64,000 nucleotides of DNA from Shewanella baltica (GTDB lineage: Bacteria; Pseudomonadota; Gammaproteobacteria; Enterobacterales; Shewanellaceae), in NCBI RefSeq assembly GCF_900456975.1, contig NZ_UGYM01000002.1, positions 372,001-436,000 on the forward strand, in the 5' to 3' direction. Below the pieces are notes generated by a model. The model was not told the origin of the DNA. It did not search any database and saw only the letters and a list, made by a program, of their open reading frames with translations. Shown in pieces: positions 1-9,487 of the stretch (its first letter is position 1; every line of letters begins with the position of its first letter). Both the position numbers and the translations under genes were made by a program.

Positions 1-20
1 AGCAGCAAAACAGTTAACAT
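1..20 (-). CDS. 5' end of an unidentified gene (partial)
   Basis: Read on the minus strand, an ATG at 18-20 follows a very good ribosome binding site (GAGGAGG at about 25-31, 4-5 nt spacing). The frame runs off the window edge after M-L-T-V-L-L. Only six hydrophobic residues are visible, so no function can be given. The gene would be divergent from the iron transporter and could share the Fur site at 165-183. Confidence 0.45.
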
Positions 21-164
21 AACGCCTCCTCAAAGCATTTTAAGCAAATTAAGGTTCAGTTTAGTTTGATTTGAGATAATCACCAGTTTTGAATTTAAAC
101 TCATTAAAAACAAAAAGTTAAATAGACTATTGCCCTCCACTTCTCTATCTATTACTCTTGCGCA

Positions 165-183
165 ACTGATAAGCATTATCATT
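165..183. promoter_or_regulatory. Fur box upstream of the iron ABC transporter
   Basis: TGATAAGCATTATCA (167-181) is a near-perfect 7-1-7 inverted repeat matching the Fur core TGATAATnATTATCA. It lies about 57 nt before the iron-binding protein start, where ferric uptake regulator operators normally sit. Repression by Fe-loaded Fur is inferred from the match and from the operon's function. Confidence 0.8.
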
Positions 184-239
184 AATGCAGCCATGTTCAC
201 ACTCGCTGAACACGTCATCACTTTGGGGAGAAATCGGTA

Positions 240-1247
240 ATGAAATGGGTAACTTGCGCAGCAGTAGTTGGGTTAATGTCGGTTGGGCATTCGGCGAATG
301 CTGATGATAAATTAACAGTTTATTCTTATCGCCAAGCCTTCTTGGTGGAGCCTATCCTGACGCGTTTCACCGAAGAAACCGGCATAGGTGTGAATTTGGT
401 TTTTGCAAAAGACGGCATTGCCGAGCGTCTCGCCCGTGAAGGTCGTTTATCCCCAGCAGATTTGGTGCTGACCTCTGATTTCTCACGTCTGGTTGAATTA
501 GTCGATAAAGATCTGACTTCACCGGCTAAAAATACCCAACTCGAAAGCAATATTCCTGCCCAGTATCGCGATCCTGACGGCCAGTGGTACGCCCTGACCA
601 TGCGAGTGCGAAATCTCTATACGGCGAAAGATCGTTTAGGGCCGCAGCAAATTACCTATGAAGAACTCGCCGACCCTAAATACAAAGGCAAAATCTGTAC
701 CCGCAGTGGTAAGCATCCATACAACATAGCGTTAGTGGCATCTATGATTGCCCATCACGGTGAAGCTGAGGCGAAAACTTGGTTGGCAGGCGTGAAGAGT
801 AACTTAGCGCGCAAGCCACAGGGTAATGATAGAGCCCAAGTGAAAGCGGTAAAAGAAGGCTTATGTGATATCGCCATCGGCAACAGCTATTATTACGGCA
901 ACATGATGCAAGACCCTGAGCAAAAAAGCTGGGCTGAAGCGGTGACGATTAACTTCCCGAACCAAGCCGATCGCGGTGCCCATGTGAACGTGTCTGGTAT
1001 GGTATTAACCCGTCATGCACCGAATAAAGCCAATGCGATCAAATTGATGGAATTCTTATCCGCCGATGTGGCTCAAAAGGCCTATGCTGATGTGAATATG
1101 GAATACCCAGTAAAAGCCGATGTGGCACCTTCAACCTTAGTAGCTTCATGGGGCGAGTTTAAGTCGGATCAATTGCCTATTTTCAAACTGGCCGAATATC
1201 ACCAAGCGGCGGTTAAGTTATTAGATGAAGTGCAGTTTGATCTCTAG
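240..1247 (+). CDS. fbpA: Periplasmic iron(III)-binding protein of an ABC importer
   Basis: 335 aa with a Sec signal peptide (residues 1-21, cleavage likely after HSANA). The rest matches the FbpA/FutA class of periplasmic ferric-binding proteins: an opening LTVYSYR strand and a late tyrosine cluster (GNSYYYGNMM, about residues 217-226) where family members coordinate Fe(III). It should deliver Fe3+ to the permease and ATPase encoded just downstream. The ATG follows a GGGGAG ribosome binding site. A Fur box precedes it, which fits induction by iron limitation. A hairpin after its stop probably keeps this first gene expressed above the membrane components. The Fe(III) role is strongly supported; the exact ligand form (free Fe or chelate) is not visible. 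Confidence 0.9.
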   Translation: MKWVTCAAVVGLMSVGHSANADDKLTVYSYRQAFLVEPILTRFTEETGIGVNLVFAKDGIAERLAREGRLSPADLVLTSDFSRLVELVDKDLTSPAKNTQLESNIPAQYRDPDGQWYALTMRVRNLYTAKDRLGPQQITYEELADPKYKGKICTRSGKHPYNIALVASMIAHHGEAEAKTWLAGVKSNLARKPQGNDRAQVKAVKEGLCDIAIGNSYYYGNMMQDPEQKSWAEAVTINFPNQADRGAHVNVSGMVLTRHAPNKANAIKLMEFLSADVAQKAYADVNMEYPVKADVAPSTLVASWGEFKSDQLPIFKLAEYHQAAVKLLDEVQFDL

Positions 1248-1291
1248 CATTTGACGTTAAGTACGAGTGACAAATTGCAGAATTAGGTTAT

Positions 1292-1320
1292 CAGCGCCAT
1301 TGATTGGCGCTGTAACTTTT
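1292..1320 (+). terminator. Intra-operon hairpin after the binding-protein gene
   Basis: CAGCGCC-ATTGATT-GGCGCTG is a perfect 7-bp stem followed by a short T-run, sitting between the binding-protein stop and the permease start. Such elements commonly act as partial terminators or 3' stabilisers, giving excess binding protein over permease. Confidence 0.55.
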
Positions 1321-1331
1321 TAAGGATTGAC

Positions 1332-2963
1332 ATGATTTTAGGATTAGCCAGAAGCTGGTCGCTTGCTGGTTATGCGGTGGCCACCCTGCTGGTGTTGCCA
1401 CTGGTTGCACTGATATTGCAGGCTCTGCAGCCTGACGAAGCCGTGTTTGGCCATCTGATGGCAACGGTTCTGCCAACTTATATCATCAACAGTTTATTGT
1501 TGATCTTTTGGGTGAGTTTGGGCGCGTTATTACTTGCGTTACCCTGTGCTTGGTTGATGGCTCGCTGTGAATTTGTCGGCAGGCGTTATTTGCAATGGGC
1601 GCTATTATTGCCCCTCGCTATGCCGGGATATATTGTTGCCTACGTTTATACCGATTTGCTCGATTATGCGGGGCCAGTGCAGCGTAGCTTGAGATCGATA
1701 TTTGGCTGGAGTTCACCGCAGGATTATTTCTTCCCCGATATTCGCACCTTAGGCGGCGCGGCGTGCATGTTGTCGCTGGTGTTATTTCCCTATATTTATC
1801 TCTTGGCGCGTACCGCGTTTATGGAGCAATCCTTAAGTTTGGCCCATGCTTCACGCATTATGGGCTGTTCACCCTGGCAGAGTTTTTGGCGGCTTTCTTT
1901 GCCTATGGCAAGGCCTGCACTCGCGGTTGGCGTGGCCTTGGTGGCGATGGAAACCGCCGCCGATTTTGCGACGGTTAACTATTTTGCCTTGCCAACCTTA
2001 ACCACGGCCGTGTACGACACTTGGTTGGGTTATGGCAATCTGACCGCCGCTGCTAAGTTGTCGGCGATTATCTTGCTGGTGGTGTTTAGCCTGATTGGAT
2101 TTGAGCGTTTCGCCCGCCGCAAACAGCAGTTATTCCAAAAGCAATCGCGCATCCAAGCCAGTGATTTGTATCGACTCTCGACAGTGCAAACCGCAGTTGC
2201 ACTGAGCTTTTGTGCCACTCTGCTGCTATTAGCCTTTTTGTTGCCCTTTGGGATTCTATTGTCCTATGCCATTGGTTATTTTGAACAAAGCTGGGATGAG
2301 AGCTTTTGGCAGTTAAGCCTTAACAGTCTCAGCCTTGCGCTAATCACTAGCTTCATCTGTTGCTTAATCGCTTTGCTGCTCATGTTTGTACGCCGGATAA
2401 GCCCAAGATCTAGTGATGCCTTGCCCTCACGCTTAGCCTCGACGGGTTATGCCTTGCCCGGCACTGTGCTCGCTATCGGCGTATTAGTGCCGCTCACTAT
2501 GCTCGATTTTGCGATTAACGATCTAGCGGATCTGCTTGGTTTAAACGGCCCAGGACTTATTTTGACGGGCAGCGTAGTGGCGTTGATTTTTGCCTTTTGC
2601 GTACGTTTTGTGGCAATTGCTATCGGCAGCGTTGAAAGTAGCTATAAACGCATCTCGCCATCGCTGGACATGGTGAGCCTGACTATGGGGCAAGGTCCGC
2701 GGCAGTTGCTGCAAAGAGTGCATTTACCTCTACTTGGTAAGGGATTGTTTGCGGGCGCGTTATTGGTGTTTATCGAAAGCATGAAGGAACTGCCAGCGGC
2801 GTTATTGCTGCGGCCTATCGGTTTTGAAAACCTTGCAACTTATGTATTCCAGTTTGTATCCGATGAAAAACTCGAGCACGGCGCCTTAGCCGCGATTGTG
2901 ATTGTGCTGGTGGGCTTAGTACCGCTGATTTATTTAAACCGTTCATTGGAGCACCACAGCTGA
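1332..2963 (+). CDS. fbpB: Iron(III) ABC transporter permease (fused two-domain type)
   Basis: 543 aa, very hydrophobic, about 12 predicted membrane segments. It is a tandem duplication of the binding-protein-dependent permease fold, as in FbpB/SfuB iron permeases. Each half has an EAA-type cytoplasmic loop that docks on the ATPase: around residues 175-197 (ASRIMGCSP...LPMARPA) and about 445-470 (LDMVSLTMG...LPLLGKG). It forms the inner-membrane channel for Fe3+ delivered by the upstream binding protein. The stop overlaps the ATPase start (TGATG), indicating translational coupling. SD AAGGA lies 7 nt before the ATG. The length is usual for the fused family. Confidence 0.9.
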   Translation: MILGLARSWSLAGYAVATLLVLPLVALILQALQPDEAVFGHLMATVLPTYIINSLLLIFWVSLGALLLALPCAWLMARCEFVGRRYLQWALLLPLAMPGYIVAYVYTDLLDYAGPVQRSLRSIFGWSSPQDYFFPDIRTLGGAACMLSLVLFPYIYLLARTAFMEQSLSLAHASRIMGCSPWQSFWRLSLPMARPALAVGVALVAMETAADFATVNYFALPTLTTAVYDTWLGYGNLTAAAKLSAIILLVVFSLIGFERFARRKQQLFQKQSRIQASDLYRLSTVQTAVALSFCATLLLLAFLLPFGILLSYAIGYFEQSWDESFWQLSLNSLSLALITSFICCLIALLLMFVRRISPRSSDALPSRLASTGYALPGTVLAIGVLVPLTMLDFAINDLADLLGLNGPGLILTGSVVALIFAFCVRFVAIAIGSVESSYKRISPSLDMVSLTMGQGPRQLLQRVHLPLLGKGLFAGALLVFIESMKELPAALLLRPIGFENLATYVFQFVSDEKLEHGALAAIVIVLVGLVPLIYLNRSLEHHS

Positions 2964-4012
2964 TGACAAACACGCTCAAACTCATGCAAGTTCATAGCGA
3001 TTATCAGGGCCAGCAAGTTTTAAAGGGGTTGAGTTTGGCCCTAGAACAAGGAGAGATTCTTGCTTTGTTAGGCCCCAGCGGTTGTGGCAAGACGACCTTA
3101 TTGCGAGCAGTTGCGGGCTTACAGGCGATTAGCCAAGGTGAAATTCAGATCAATGGCCGCGTTGTGAGTGGCGACAGCCAGTTTGTGCCTAGCGAACAGC
3201 GCGGTATCGGCATGATTTTCCAAGACTATGCGCTTTTTCCTCATTTAACTGTGGCGGAGAATATTCTCTTTGGCGTGGCTAAATTGTCGGCCGCGGAGCG
3301 TCAGGCACGGTTGGATGACATGCTAACCTTAGTCAAACTCGAAGGCTTAGCTCAGCGTTATCCCCATGAGTTATCTGGCGGTCAGCAGCAGCGCGTCTCG
3401 ATTGCGCGGGCACTTGCCTATGAGCCGCAGTTATTACTGCTCGATGAGCCTTTTTCTAATATCGATGCCCAAGTGCGCTACGAGATGATGGCGGAAATTC
3501 GCAGTATTTTGAAACAGCGTAATGTTAGCGCGGTATTTGTTACCCACAGTAAGGATGAAGCCTTTGTATTTGCTGATACTTTGGCGATTTTTAAGCAAGG
3601 CATTATAGTGCAGCATGGCAGCGCCGAAGCCTTATACGCCGCGCCAAACAGCCGTTATGTGGCGGACTTTTTAGGTAGCGGTAATTACTTACCCGCCGCA
3701 GTGCTCGATGGACACAGGGTTGCCACTCCTATCGGCCATTTAACCAGCCTTACGCCATTAGGGTTGCCGAGCGAGTTCAGCGGTACGGTATTCTTGCGCC
3801 CGCAGCAATTGACGCTCAGCGCCGATGAGCAAGGTGTGGGCACGATCACAGAGCGGCGTTTTTTAGGCGCTTTTTGTCATTACTGGGTCAAGATTGAAGC
3901 CGCCTCCCATGCTTATTATGTCGAAGTGCGAAGCCAAATGATGCAGCTCACTATCGGCCAAAAAGTCGGGGTAACGACAGAGCCGCACTCGCTGGTGCTA
4001 TTTGAATCTTAG
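2963..4012 (+). CDS. fbpC: Iron(III) ABC transporter ATP-binding protein
   Basis: 349 aa ABC ATPase. Walker A is GPSGCGKTT (about residues 37-45), the signature is LSGGQQQRVSIARAL (about 137-151), and Walker B is LLLLDEPFSNID (about 157-168), followed by the H-loop THSKDE. The C-terminal third (about 240-349) is the TOBE-like regulatory extension of FbpC/PotA-type ATPases. It starts inside the permease stop codon, so it is the third gene of a translationally coupled iron uptake operon. It powers import of periplasmic Fe(III) by ATP hydrolysis on the cytoplasmic face. All catalytic motifs are intact. Confidence 0.9.
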   Translation: MTNTLKLMQVHSDYQGQQVLKGLSLALEQGEILALLGPSGCGKTTLLRAVAGLQAISQGEIQINGRVVSGDSQFVPSEQRGIGMIFQDYALFPHLTVAENILFGVAKLSAAERQARLDDMLTLVKLEGLAQRYPHELSGGQQQRVSIARALAYEPQLLLLDEPFSNIDAQVRYEMMAEIRSILKQRNVSAVFVTHSKDEAFVFADTLAIFKQGIIVQHGSAEALYAAPNSRYVADFLGSGNYLPAAVLDGHRVATPIGHLTSLTPLGLPSEFSGTVFLRPQQLTLSADEQGVGTITERRFLGAFCHYWVKIEAASHAYYVEVRSQMMQLTIGQKVGVTTEPHSLVLFES

Positions 4013-4189
4013 GCATATTAATATTGTGCAGAGCAAATCTAAGCGGTCAGGTATTAATGCTACGGCGATAAGCTATCACCAACTAAAGTACGACATTTTT
4101 GCTTACGTTTAACTTAGGCCTATGCGGTATTGGTTGGTGATATTTTCGACCATCCTTGTTACCTTAATTTCTCCAGAGTGGGAGGAATT

Positions 4190-5902
4190 ATGATAAAAAC
4201 AATAAAATCAATTTGTACCTTAGTGACAGTGGCGACGGCAATATCGTCTTCAGGAGTGATGGCCATGGATAGGATCACGGGTAAAGCCTTTGCGACGCGC
4301 TCAGAAGTGTATGCCACCCATGGAATGGCGGCGACCAGTCAACCACTCGCCACACAAGTCGCTATTGATATACTCAAGCAGGGCGGTAGTGCGGTCGATG
4401 CGGCGATTGCCGCGAATGCCATGCTAGGGTTAGTCGAACCAACGGGTTCGGGTGTTGGTGGTGACTTATTTGCCATCGTCTGGAGCGCGAAAGATAAACG
4501 CCTCTATGGTCTTAACGCTTCGGGCCGCAGTCCAAAATCCTTAAGTTTAGAAAAGCTTAAATCTCTCGGCTTAGACTATTTACCGCCGCTTGGACCCTTG
4601 CCTGTTTCTGTGCCCGGCGCTGTGGATGGCTGGTATGAACTGCATAATAAGTTCGGCAAATTAGCGATGGCCGATAATCTTGCGCCCGCAATCCATTACG
4701 CCCGTGATGGTTTCCCTGTGTCCGAACTCATCGCCTATTACCTTGAGGGGAGTGGTAAAAAACTCGCTAAATTCCCCGGTTTTAAAGAAACCTATATGCC
4801 TAATGGCAAGATGCCAGCGGTGGGCGAAATCTTTAAAAACCCAGCGCTTGCTAATACCTATGAGAAAATTGCCAAGGGTGGCCGCGATGCTTTCTATAAA
4901 GGCGATATCGCCAAAAGTATCGATAAGTACATGAAATCCCAAGGTGGTTATTTAAGTTATGATGACTTAGCGAGCCATACTAGCGAATGGATAGATCCGG
5001 TTTCGGTGAACTACCGTGGTTACGATGTATGGGAACTGCCGCCCAATGGTCAAGGCATTGCGGCGCTACAAATCTTAAAAACCATGGAACCCTTTAATGT
5101 GGCTGCTATGGGCTTTAATAGCCCCGAATATGTGCATTTATTTGTTGAAGCCAAAAAACTCGCCTTTGCCGACAGAGCTAAGTTTTATGCCGACATGGCC
5201 TTTAATAAAGTGCCGGTTAACGATTTGATTTCGCAGCAATACAATTATGATCGCGCTAAGTTAATCGATCCCAATAAAGCGGCCAAGAGTGTTGATGCGG
5301 GTAATCCTGCGTTACAACATGGCGATACTGTATACCTGACCACCGCCGACAAAGACGGCAACATGGTGTCACTCATTCAAAGTAACTACCGTGGTATGGG
5401 TTCAGGAATGACGCCGCCGGATCTCGGTTTTGTGCTGCAAGACCGTGGGCAAATGTTTGATTTAACTGAGGGGCGTTTTAATACCTACGCACCGGGCAAG
5501 CGTCCATTTCATACCATCATTCCCGCTTTTGTGACCAAAGACGGTAAACCTTGGCTCAGCTTTGGGGTGATGGGCGGCGCGACTCAACCACAGATGCACG
5601 CGCAGATTCTAATGAACCTGATTGATTTTAAAATGAACTTGCAAGAAGCGGGCGATGCCCCCAGAATTTTGCATATGGGTTCAACTGAGCCCACCGGCGA
5701 AGTGATGAATGACGGCGGCTACGTCAGTCTGGAATCGGGCTTCCCTGTGGAAACGCGCCGTGAGCTTATCAAGAAAGGTCATGTGCTGCGTGACGGCCTT
5801 GGCGATTTTGGCGGCTATCAAGCCATTGGATTTAATGCTGAAACGGGCGTGTATCGTGCGGCTTCTGAGAGCCGCAAGGATGGTCATGCCGCGGGTTATT
5901 AA
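4190..5902 (+). CDS. ggt: Gamma-glutamyltransferase (glutathione hydrolase)
   Basis: 570 aa from the ATG at 4190, preferred over an in-frame ATG at 4130 because GGAGGAAT directly precedes it and a signal peptide (MIKTIKSIC...GVMA) follows. The enzyme removes or transfers the gamma-glutamyl group of glutathione in the periplasm. N-terminal nucleophile fold: conserved GGSAVDAAIAANAMLGLVEP early, and a HGDTVYLT segment whose Thr380 is the expected autocleavage site and catalytic nucleophile, followed by a typical GMGSGMTPPD loop. Processing into about 38- and 20-kDa chains is inferred from the family. It stands alone and is closed by a strong terminator. Confidence 0.9.
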   Translation: MIKTIKSICTLVTVATAISSSGVMAMDRITGKAFATRSEVYATHGMAATSQPLATQVAIDILKQGGSAVDAAIAANAMLGLVEPTGSGVGGDLFAIVWSAKDKRLYGLNASGRSPKSLSLEKLKSLGLDYLPPLGPLPVSVPGAVDGWYELHNKFGKLAMADNLAPAIHYARDGFPVSELIAYYLEGSGKKLAKFPGFKETYMPNGKMPAVGEIFKNPALANTYEKIAKGGRDAFYKGDIAKSIDKYMKSQGGYLSYDDLASHTSEWIDPVSVNYRGYDVWELPPNGQGIAALQILKTMEPFNVAAMGFNSPEYVHLFVEAKKLAFADRAKFYADMAFNKVPVNDLISQQYNYDRAKLIDPNKAAKSVDAGNPALQHGDTVYLTTADKDGNMVSLIQSNYRGMGSGMTPPDLGFVLQDRGQMFDLTEGRFNTYAPGKRPFHTIIPAFVTKDGKPWLSFGVMGGATQPQMHAQILMNLIDFKMNLQEAGDAPRILHMGSTEPTGEVMNDGGYVSLESGFPVETRRELIKKGHVLRDGLGDFGGYQAIGFNAETGVYRAASESRKDGHAAGY

Positions 5903-5969
5903 CTTCAGCGCCACGCTAAGGTAAGCTTGAGGCAGAGTAAGCTTTGCTTCATTTATTCGATTAAACTGA

Positions 5970-6004
5970 TTGACGAGACTTTTACAGTCTCGTCAATTTT
6001 TACA
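5970..6004 (+). terminator. Rho-independent terminator after ggt
   Basis: TTGACGAGAC-(TTTTACA)-GTCTCGTCAA followed by TTTTTA: a 10-bp perfect stem with a T-tract, 67 nt after the ggt stop. Confidence 0.85.
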
Positions 6005-6035
6005 TTTAGGGATCTTGGGCGCGATAACGCTGCGT

Positions 6036-6056
6036 AATGAGCATTATCATGATAAA
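6036..6056. promoter_or_regulatory. Possible Fur site upstream of the Dyp peroxidase
   Basis: ATTATCATGATAA (6043-6055), within AATGAGCATTATCATGATAA, shares the hexamer pattern of Fur boxes but is less symmetric than the copies at 165-183 and 45955-45973. It sits about 95 nt before the peroxidase start. Iron control of a heme enzyme is plausible but unproven. Confidence 0.4.
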
Positions 6057-6148
6057 CCAGAACAAACTGTGCGTTAGTTAATGTCATTTTCAGGTAAAGT
6101 TGCGGATAATATTGCCGAAAATGAATTTAGAAAAAGGGTGATAACCAA

Positions 6149-7084
6149 ATGGATATACAAAATATGCCGCGTGAACAGTTGGGTGTGTGTGCAGAGGGGA
6201 ACTTACACAGTGTCTATTTGATGTTTAATGCCAATGACAATGTAGAGTCACAATTACGTCCCTGTCTTGCCAACGTTGCGCAGTATATTTATGAGCTGAC
6301 AGATCAGTATTCTGACAGTGCATTCAATGGTTTTGTAGGGATTGGCGCTAACTATTGGGATAGCCTCTATCCTAATGCGCGTCCTGAAATGCTTAAGCCT
6401 TTCCCTGCGATGCAAGTCGGCAGCCGTGAAGCACCGGCAATTGAATATGATTTGTTCGTGCATATCCGCTGCGATCGTTACGATATTCTGCATTTAGTCG
6501 CTAATGAAATCAGCCAAATGTTTGAAGATTTAGTGGAACTAGTCGATGAAGAACGGGGTTTTCGATTTATGGATAGCCGCGATTTAACCGGCTTTGTCGA
6601 TGGCACCGAAAATCCTAAGGGGCGTCACCGTCAAGAAGTCGCTCTGGTTGGTGATGAAGATCCTGAGTTTAGGGGCGGCAGCTATATTCACGTGCAAAAG
6701 TATGCCCATAACTTGAGTAAATGGCATAGATTGCCGGTTAAAAAACAAGAAGATATTATCGGTCGCACTAAGCAAGATAATATCGAGTATGAGTCAGAAG
6801 ATAAGCCACTGACCAGCCATATCAAGCGGGTGAATCTTAAAGATGCGAATGGTCAGTCGATGGAAATCCTGCGCCAGAGCATGCCCTATGGTTCACTAAA
6901 AGAGCAGGGATTAATGTTTATCTCTAACTGCCGTACGCCTGAGCATTTTGAAAAAATGCTGCATAGCATGATGTTTGGTGATGGCGAAGGTAACCATGAT
7001 CACTTGATGCATTTCACCAAGGCGATGACAGGCTCATCCTTCTTTGCCCCCGCATTGGATTTTATGCTGCAATTCGACGAATAA
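6149..7084 (+). CDS. tyrA: Dye-decolorising (Dyp-type) heme peroxidase, TyrA-like
   Basis: 311 aa, the size of bacterial Dyp peroxidases. It carries the family signature GFVDGTENP with distal catalytic Asp151, His224 in LTSHIKRV as the expected proximal heme ligand, and Arg242 in LRQSMPYGS as the distal Arg. Spacing and numbering agree with Shewanella TyrA. It uses H2O2 to oxidise dyes and phenolic substrates; the physiological substrate is not evident. There is no signal peptide, so it is cytosolic or encapsulated. No encapsulin gene is adjacent. Start: ATG after AAAGGGTG. Monocistronic, with a terminator downstream. The symbol follows the Shewanella peroxidase and is unrelated to chorismate mutase TyrA. 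Confidence 0.9.
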   Translation: MDIQNMPREQLGVCAEGNLHSVYLMFNANDNVESQLRPCLANVAQYIYELTDQYSDSAFNGFVGIGANYWDSLYPNARPEMLKPFPAMQVGSREAPAIEYDLFVHIRCDRYDILHLVANEISQMFEDLVELVDEERGFRFMDSRDLTGFVDGTENPKGRHRQEVALVGDEDPEFRGGSYIHVQKYAHNLSKWHRLPVKKQEDIIGRTKQDNIEYESEDKPLTSHIKRVNLKDANGQSMEILRQSMPYGSLKEQGLMFISNCRTPEHFEKMLHSMMFGDGEGNHDHLMHFTKAMTGSSFFAPALDFMLQFDE

Positions 7085-7120
7085 GCTTTCGATATCTGCG
7101 CAGATTCAGCATCAATTAAC

Positions 7121-7153
7121 ACGCACTTACGCTAACGCCTAAGTGCGTTTTTT
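7121..7153. terminator. Terminator between the Dyp gene and the LysR gene
   Basis: ACGCACTTA-N10-TAAGTGCGT then TTTTTT. It lies between convergent genes and probably serves the plus-strand peroxidase. Confidence 0.8.
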
Positions 7154-7156
7154 ATG

Positions 7157-8059
7157 CTAATGCGCAGGGAGCCATTTTTTGATATCGAGTTGCCATTGCT
7201 GGGCAGTGAAATCGATAAAGGCGCGCACCAGATTTTGCTGATAACTGTGGGATAAGTACACCGCCCATAGGGTTTGGCCTGGCGTCGTAAAGTCGGGTAA
7301 CACTTCTTTGAGCTGGCCGCTGGCAAGGTATTGATTGGCTAAGTCGCATGGCAAGCGCACTATGCCATGTCCCCGCAGCGCCGCACTCACCAATACGCCC
7401 ATGTCGTTAGCTTTAAGATTGCCTGTGACTTTCACGTGCTCGGCTTGCAGCTCTTTCAGGAAAGGCCAATTTTGTTGCGCCGAGTGTATCAGGCAGTTGT
7501 GAGCCAGTAGATCTATGGGCTCGACAAGTGGTGTGTTGCTATCAAGGTAACTCGGCGCAGCGCAGATCACGGCATCTATGGTCATTAAACGGCGGGCAAT
7601 CAAATTCTCATCGGGCTGCTCGGTGTAGCGCAGCGCCACATCGACTCGCTCATCCACTAATTGGGCAAAACTGTCTGACATCACCAGCTGAATGCTGACC
7701 TTAGGGTGAATTTTAATAAAGCGATCGACAACATCAAACAGGCTGTGCTGTCCAAGGCCAATTGGTGTGGCGATACGAATACTGCCCACCAGTTCACTGT
7801 TATGGCTGTGGGCGCGGCTTTCCATGGCGGCGACTTCACTTAATATCCGCTGGCAAAATTGCAGCGCTTCTTCGCCTTGCAAAGTCAGGCTGACGCTGCG
7901 GGTGGTACGGTGTAGTAAGCGTAAACTCAACCACTGCTCCACTTCTTGAATATGGCGGGACACCTGCAGGCGGCTGAGGTCTAAATGCTCGGCAGCTTTG
8001 GTAAAGCTGCCACAGTTTGCCACTTCGACGAAACTGCGTATTGCGGCAATTTTATCCAT
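7157..8059 (-). CDS. LysR-family transcriptional regulator
   Basis: 300 aa. The N-terminal winged helix-turn-helix (residues 1-60, AAIRSFVEVANCGSFTKAAEHL...) is typical of LysR regulators, followed by a periplasmic-binding-like effector domain (about 90-290). The sequence resembles the CrgA/DsdC-like subgroup that often controls a divergent oxidoreductase. Here the divergent neighbour is the NAD(P)-binding protein gene at 8166, with a 106-nt shared region that presumably holds the operator. The effector is unknown. Confidence 0.85.
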   Translation of the reverse strand: MDKIAAIRSFVEVANCGSFTKAAEHLDLSRLQVSRHIQEVEQWLSLRLLHRTTRSVSLTLQGEEALQFCQRILSEVAAMESRAHSHNSELVGSIRIATPIGLGQHSLFDVVDRFIKIHPKVSIQLVMSDSFAQLVDERVDVALRYTEQPDENLIARRLMTIDAVICAAPSYLDSNTPLVEPIDLLAHNCLIHSAQQNWPFLKELQAEHVKVTGNLKANDMGVLVSAALRGHGIVRLPCDLANQYLASGQLKEVLPDFTTPGQTLWAVYLSHSYQQNLVRAFIDFTAQQWQLDIKKWLPAH

Positions 8060-8165
8060 ATTAGTACCTCAAACTGAAACAATCATGCTCATTTATTGAT
8101 GTTTATCACGGGAACCACTGCAAGTAAACTGGCTTCAATGTAAGTCATCAGAGAGAGTTAACGAA

Positions 8166-8798
8166 ATGAAAATCGCAATTTTAGGTGCAACAGGTTGGAT
8201 TGGTGGTGCAATTTTAAAAGAAGCATTGAGCCGTGGGCACCAAGTAACAGCGCTAGTGCGTGATCCGAGCAAGTTATCCGCTACTGATGTGGCTGTGCAT
8301 GCTGTGGATTTAGAGCAGCCATTAGTTGCGCAAACCTTTGCTGGCGTAGATGTTGTCATTGCCGCTGTTGGTGGCCGCGCACAACAAAATCATGACCTAG
8401 TGGCGAGTACGGTTCAGCATTTACTGGATGTGCTGCCTAACGCTAAGGTGCCACGTTTATTGTGGGTTGGTGGCGCAGGGAGCTTAGAAGTGGCACCGGG
8501 TGTGACTCTGGTTTCTAGCCCAGATTTCCCCGCTGCATATAAAGATGAGGCGTTAGCTCAGGGTGAAGCTTTGCAGGTATTCCGTGCGGCGCAAACTGCA
8601 ATTAATTGGACCTTTGTGAGCCCCGCCGCTGAGATTTATCCTGGCGAGAGTGAAGGCCCATATCGCCTTGGTGGCGACAGCTTCTTTACCGATGCTAATG
8701 GTCGCAGCCGCATTTCTGTTACGGATTACGCTAAAGCCATGTTAGATGAGGCCGAACAGGGCACTCACGCAAATCAGCGCATCAGTGTGGCTTACTGA
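8166..8798 (+). CDS. NAD(P)-binding NmrA/SDR-like protein
   Basis: 210 aa. It begins with a Rossmann nucleotide-binding loop (MKIAILGATGWIGGAI, GxxGxxG), followed by a basic LVRDPSKL segment that favours NADP. It belongs to the small atypical SDR / NAD(P)H-binding group (YwnB-like), usually single-domain and without the classical YxxxK pair. Members act as quinone- or flavin-type reductases or redox sensors; the substrate cannot be read here. The gene is divergent from the LysR gene and probably its target. SD is GAGAGA before the ATG. Confidence 0.8.
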   Translation: MKIAILGATGWIGGAILKEALSRGHQVTALVRDPSKLSATDVAVHAVDLEQPLVAQTFAGVDVVIAAVGGRAQQNHDLVASTVQHLLDVLPNAKVPRLLWVGGAGSLEVAPGVTLVSSPDFPAAYKDEALAQGEALQVFRAAQTAINWTFVSPAAEIYPGESEGPYRLGGDSFFTDANGRSRISVTDYAKAMLDEAEQGTHANQRISVAY

Positions 8799-8911
8799 CC
8801 TTAGCGTATAAACATCGGTGCGCGCGAGATTGGCTTAAATGTGTAACGTAATCGGGACAATGGCCAAATAATCAGCGCAAGATTGGACAGAAATGCGCAC
8901 AGATGAAATAG

Positions 8912-8940
8912 AACAGGTCAGCAAGCTGACCTGTTTTTTT
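8912..8940. terminator. Bidirectional terminator between the NmrA-like gene and argR
   Basis: AACAGGTCAGC-AA-GCTGACCTGTT then seven T. The hairpin directly abuts the argR stop codon on the other strand. Confidence 0.85.
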
Positions 8941-9409
8941 ATTCTGCGTAATTGAATAAAGATTTGATGGTTTCTAAGGTATCGGCGATATCTTGGATGC
9001 TCGATGGACAAATAAAGATAGTGTCATCACCGGCAATCGTGCCCAAAATGCCTTCTGGTTTACCGATAGAATCCAATAAACGGGCAATCAGCTGCGCGGC
9101 ACCTGGGCTAGTTCGCACGACAATCATTGCTTGGTTATGATCGACGTCGAGTACCAAATTCTTCAGCGGGCTACCCGCGGTGGGTACGCCTAATTCGGCC
9201 GGCAAGCAATACACCATCTCTTGCTTAGCGTTGCGAGTCCGCACTGCGCCGAACTTGCTGAGCATGCGTGATACTTTTGATTGGTTAATATTACCAAAGC
9301 CTTCAGCTTGCAAGGCGGTGACGATTTCACTTTGAGAGCCAAAGCGCTCTTCTTTTAAAATCGACTTAAAAATTCTAACAAGGTCATCCTGATTCTTGGT
9401 CGTTTGCAT
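8939..9409 (-). CDS. argR: Arginine repressor
   Basis: 156 aa, the standard ArgR length. Residues 1-75 are the winged-helix DNA-binding domain ([26 protein letters not shown]). Residues 80-150 form the oligomerisation/arginine-binding domain, ending in the conserved [13 protein letters not shown] strand that contacts arginine. It represses arginine biosynthesis as a hexamer. It is divergent from mdh, as in many gammaproteobacteria, across a 294-bp AT-rich region containing an ARG box, so it is probably autoregulated. Confidence 0.95.
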   Translation of the reverse strand: MQTTKNQDDLVRIFKSILKEERFGSQSEIVTALQAEGFGNINQSKVSRMLSKFGAVRTRNAKQEMVYCLPAELGVPTAGSPLKNLVLDVDHNQAMIVVRTSPGAAQLIARLLDSIGKPEGILGTIAGDDTIFICPSSIQDIADTLETIKSLFNYAE

Positions 9410-9487
9410 AATATTATTATTCGTTATTCAAAAAAACAGGCCCATTTTGAATATTTTTAGAAAAATTGTCAACAAATAACCAGATTG

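Noticed and set aside
7132..7349. Short ORFs inside the LysR gene 3' end
   Set aside because: Overlap the LysR coding frame and have no Shine-Dalgarno or family resemblance.
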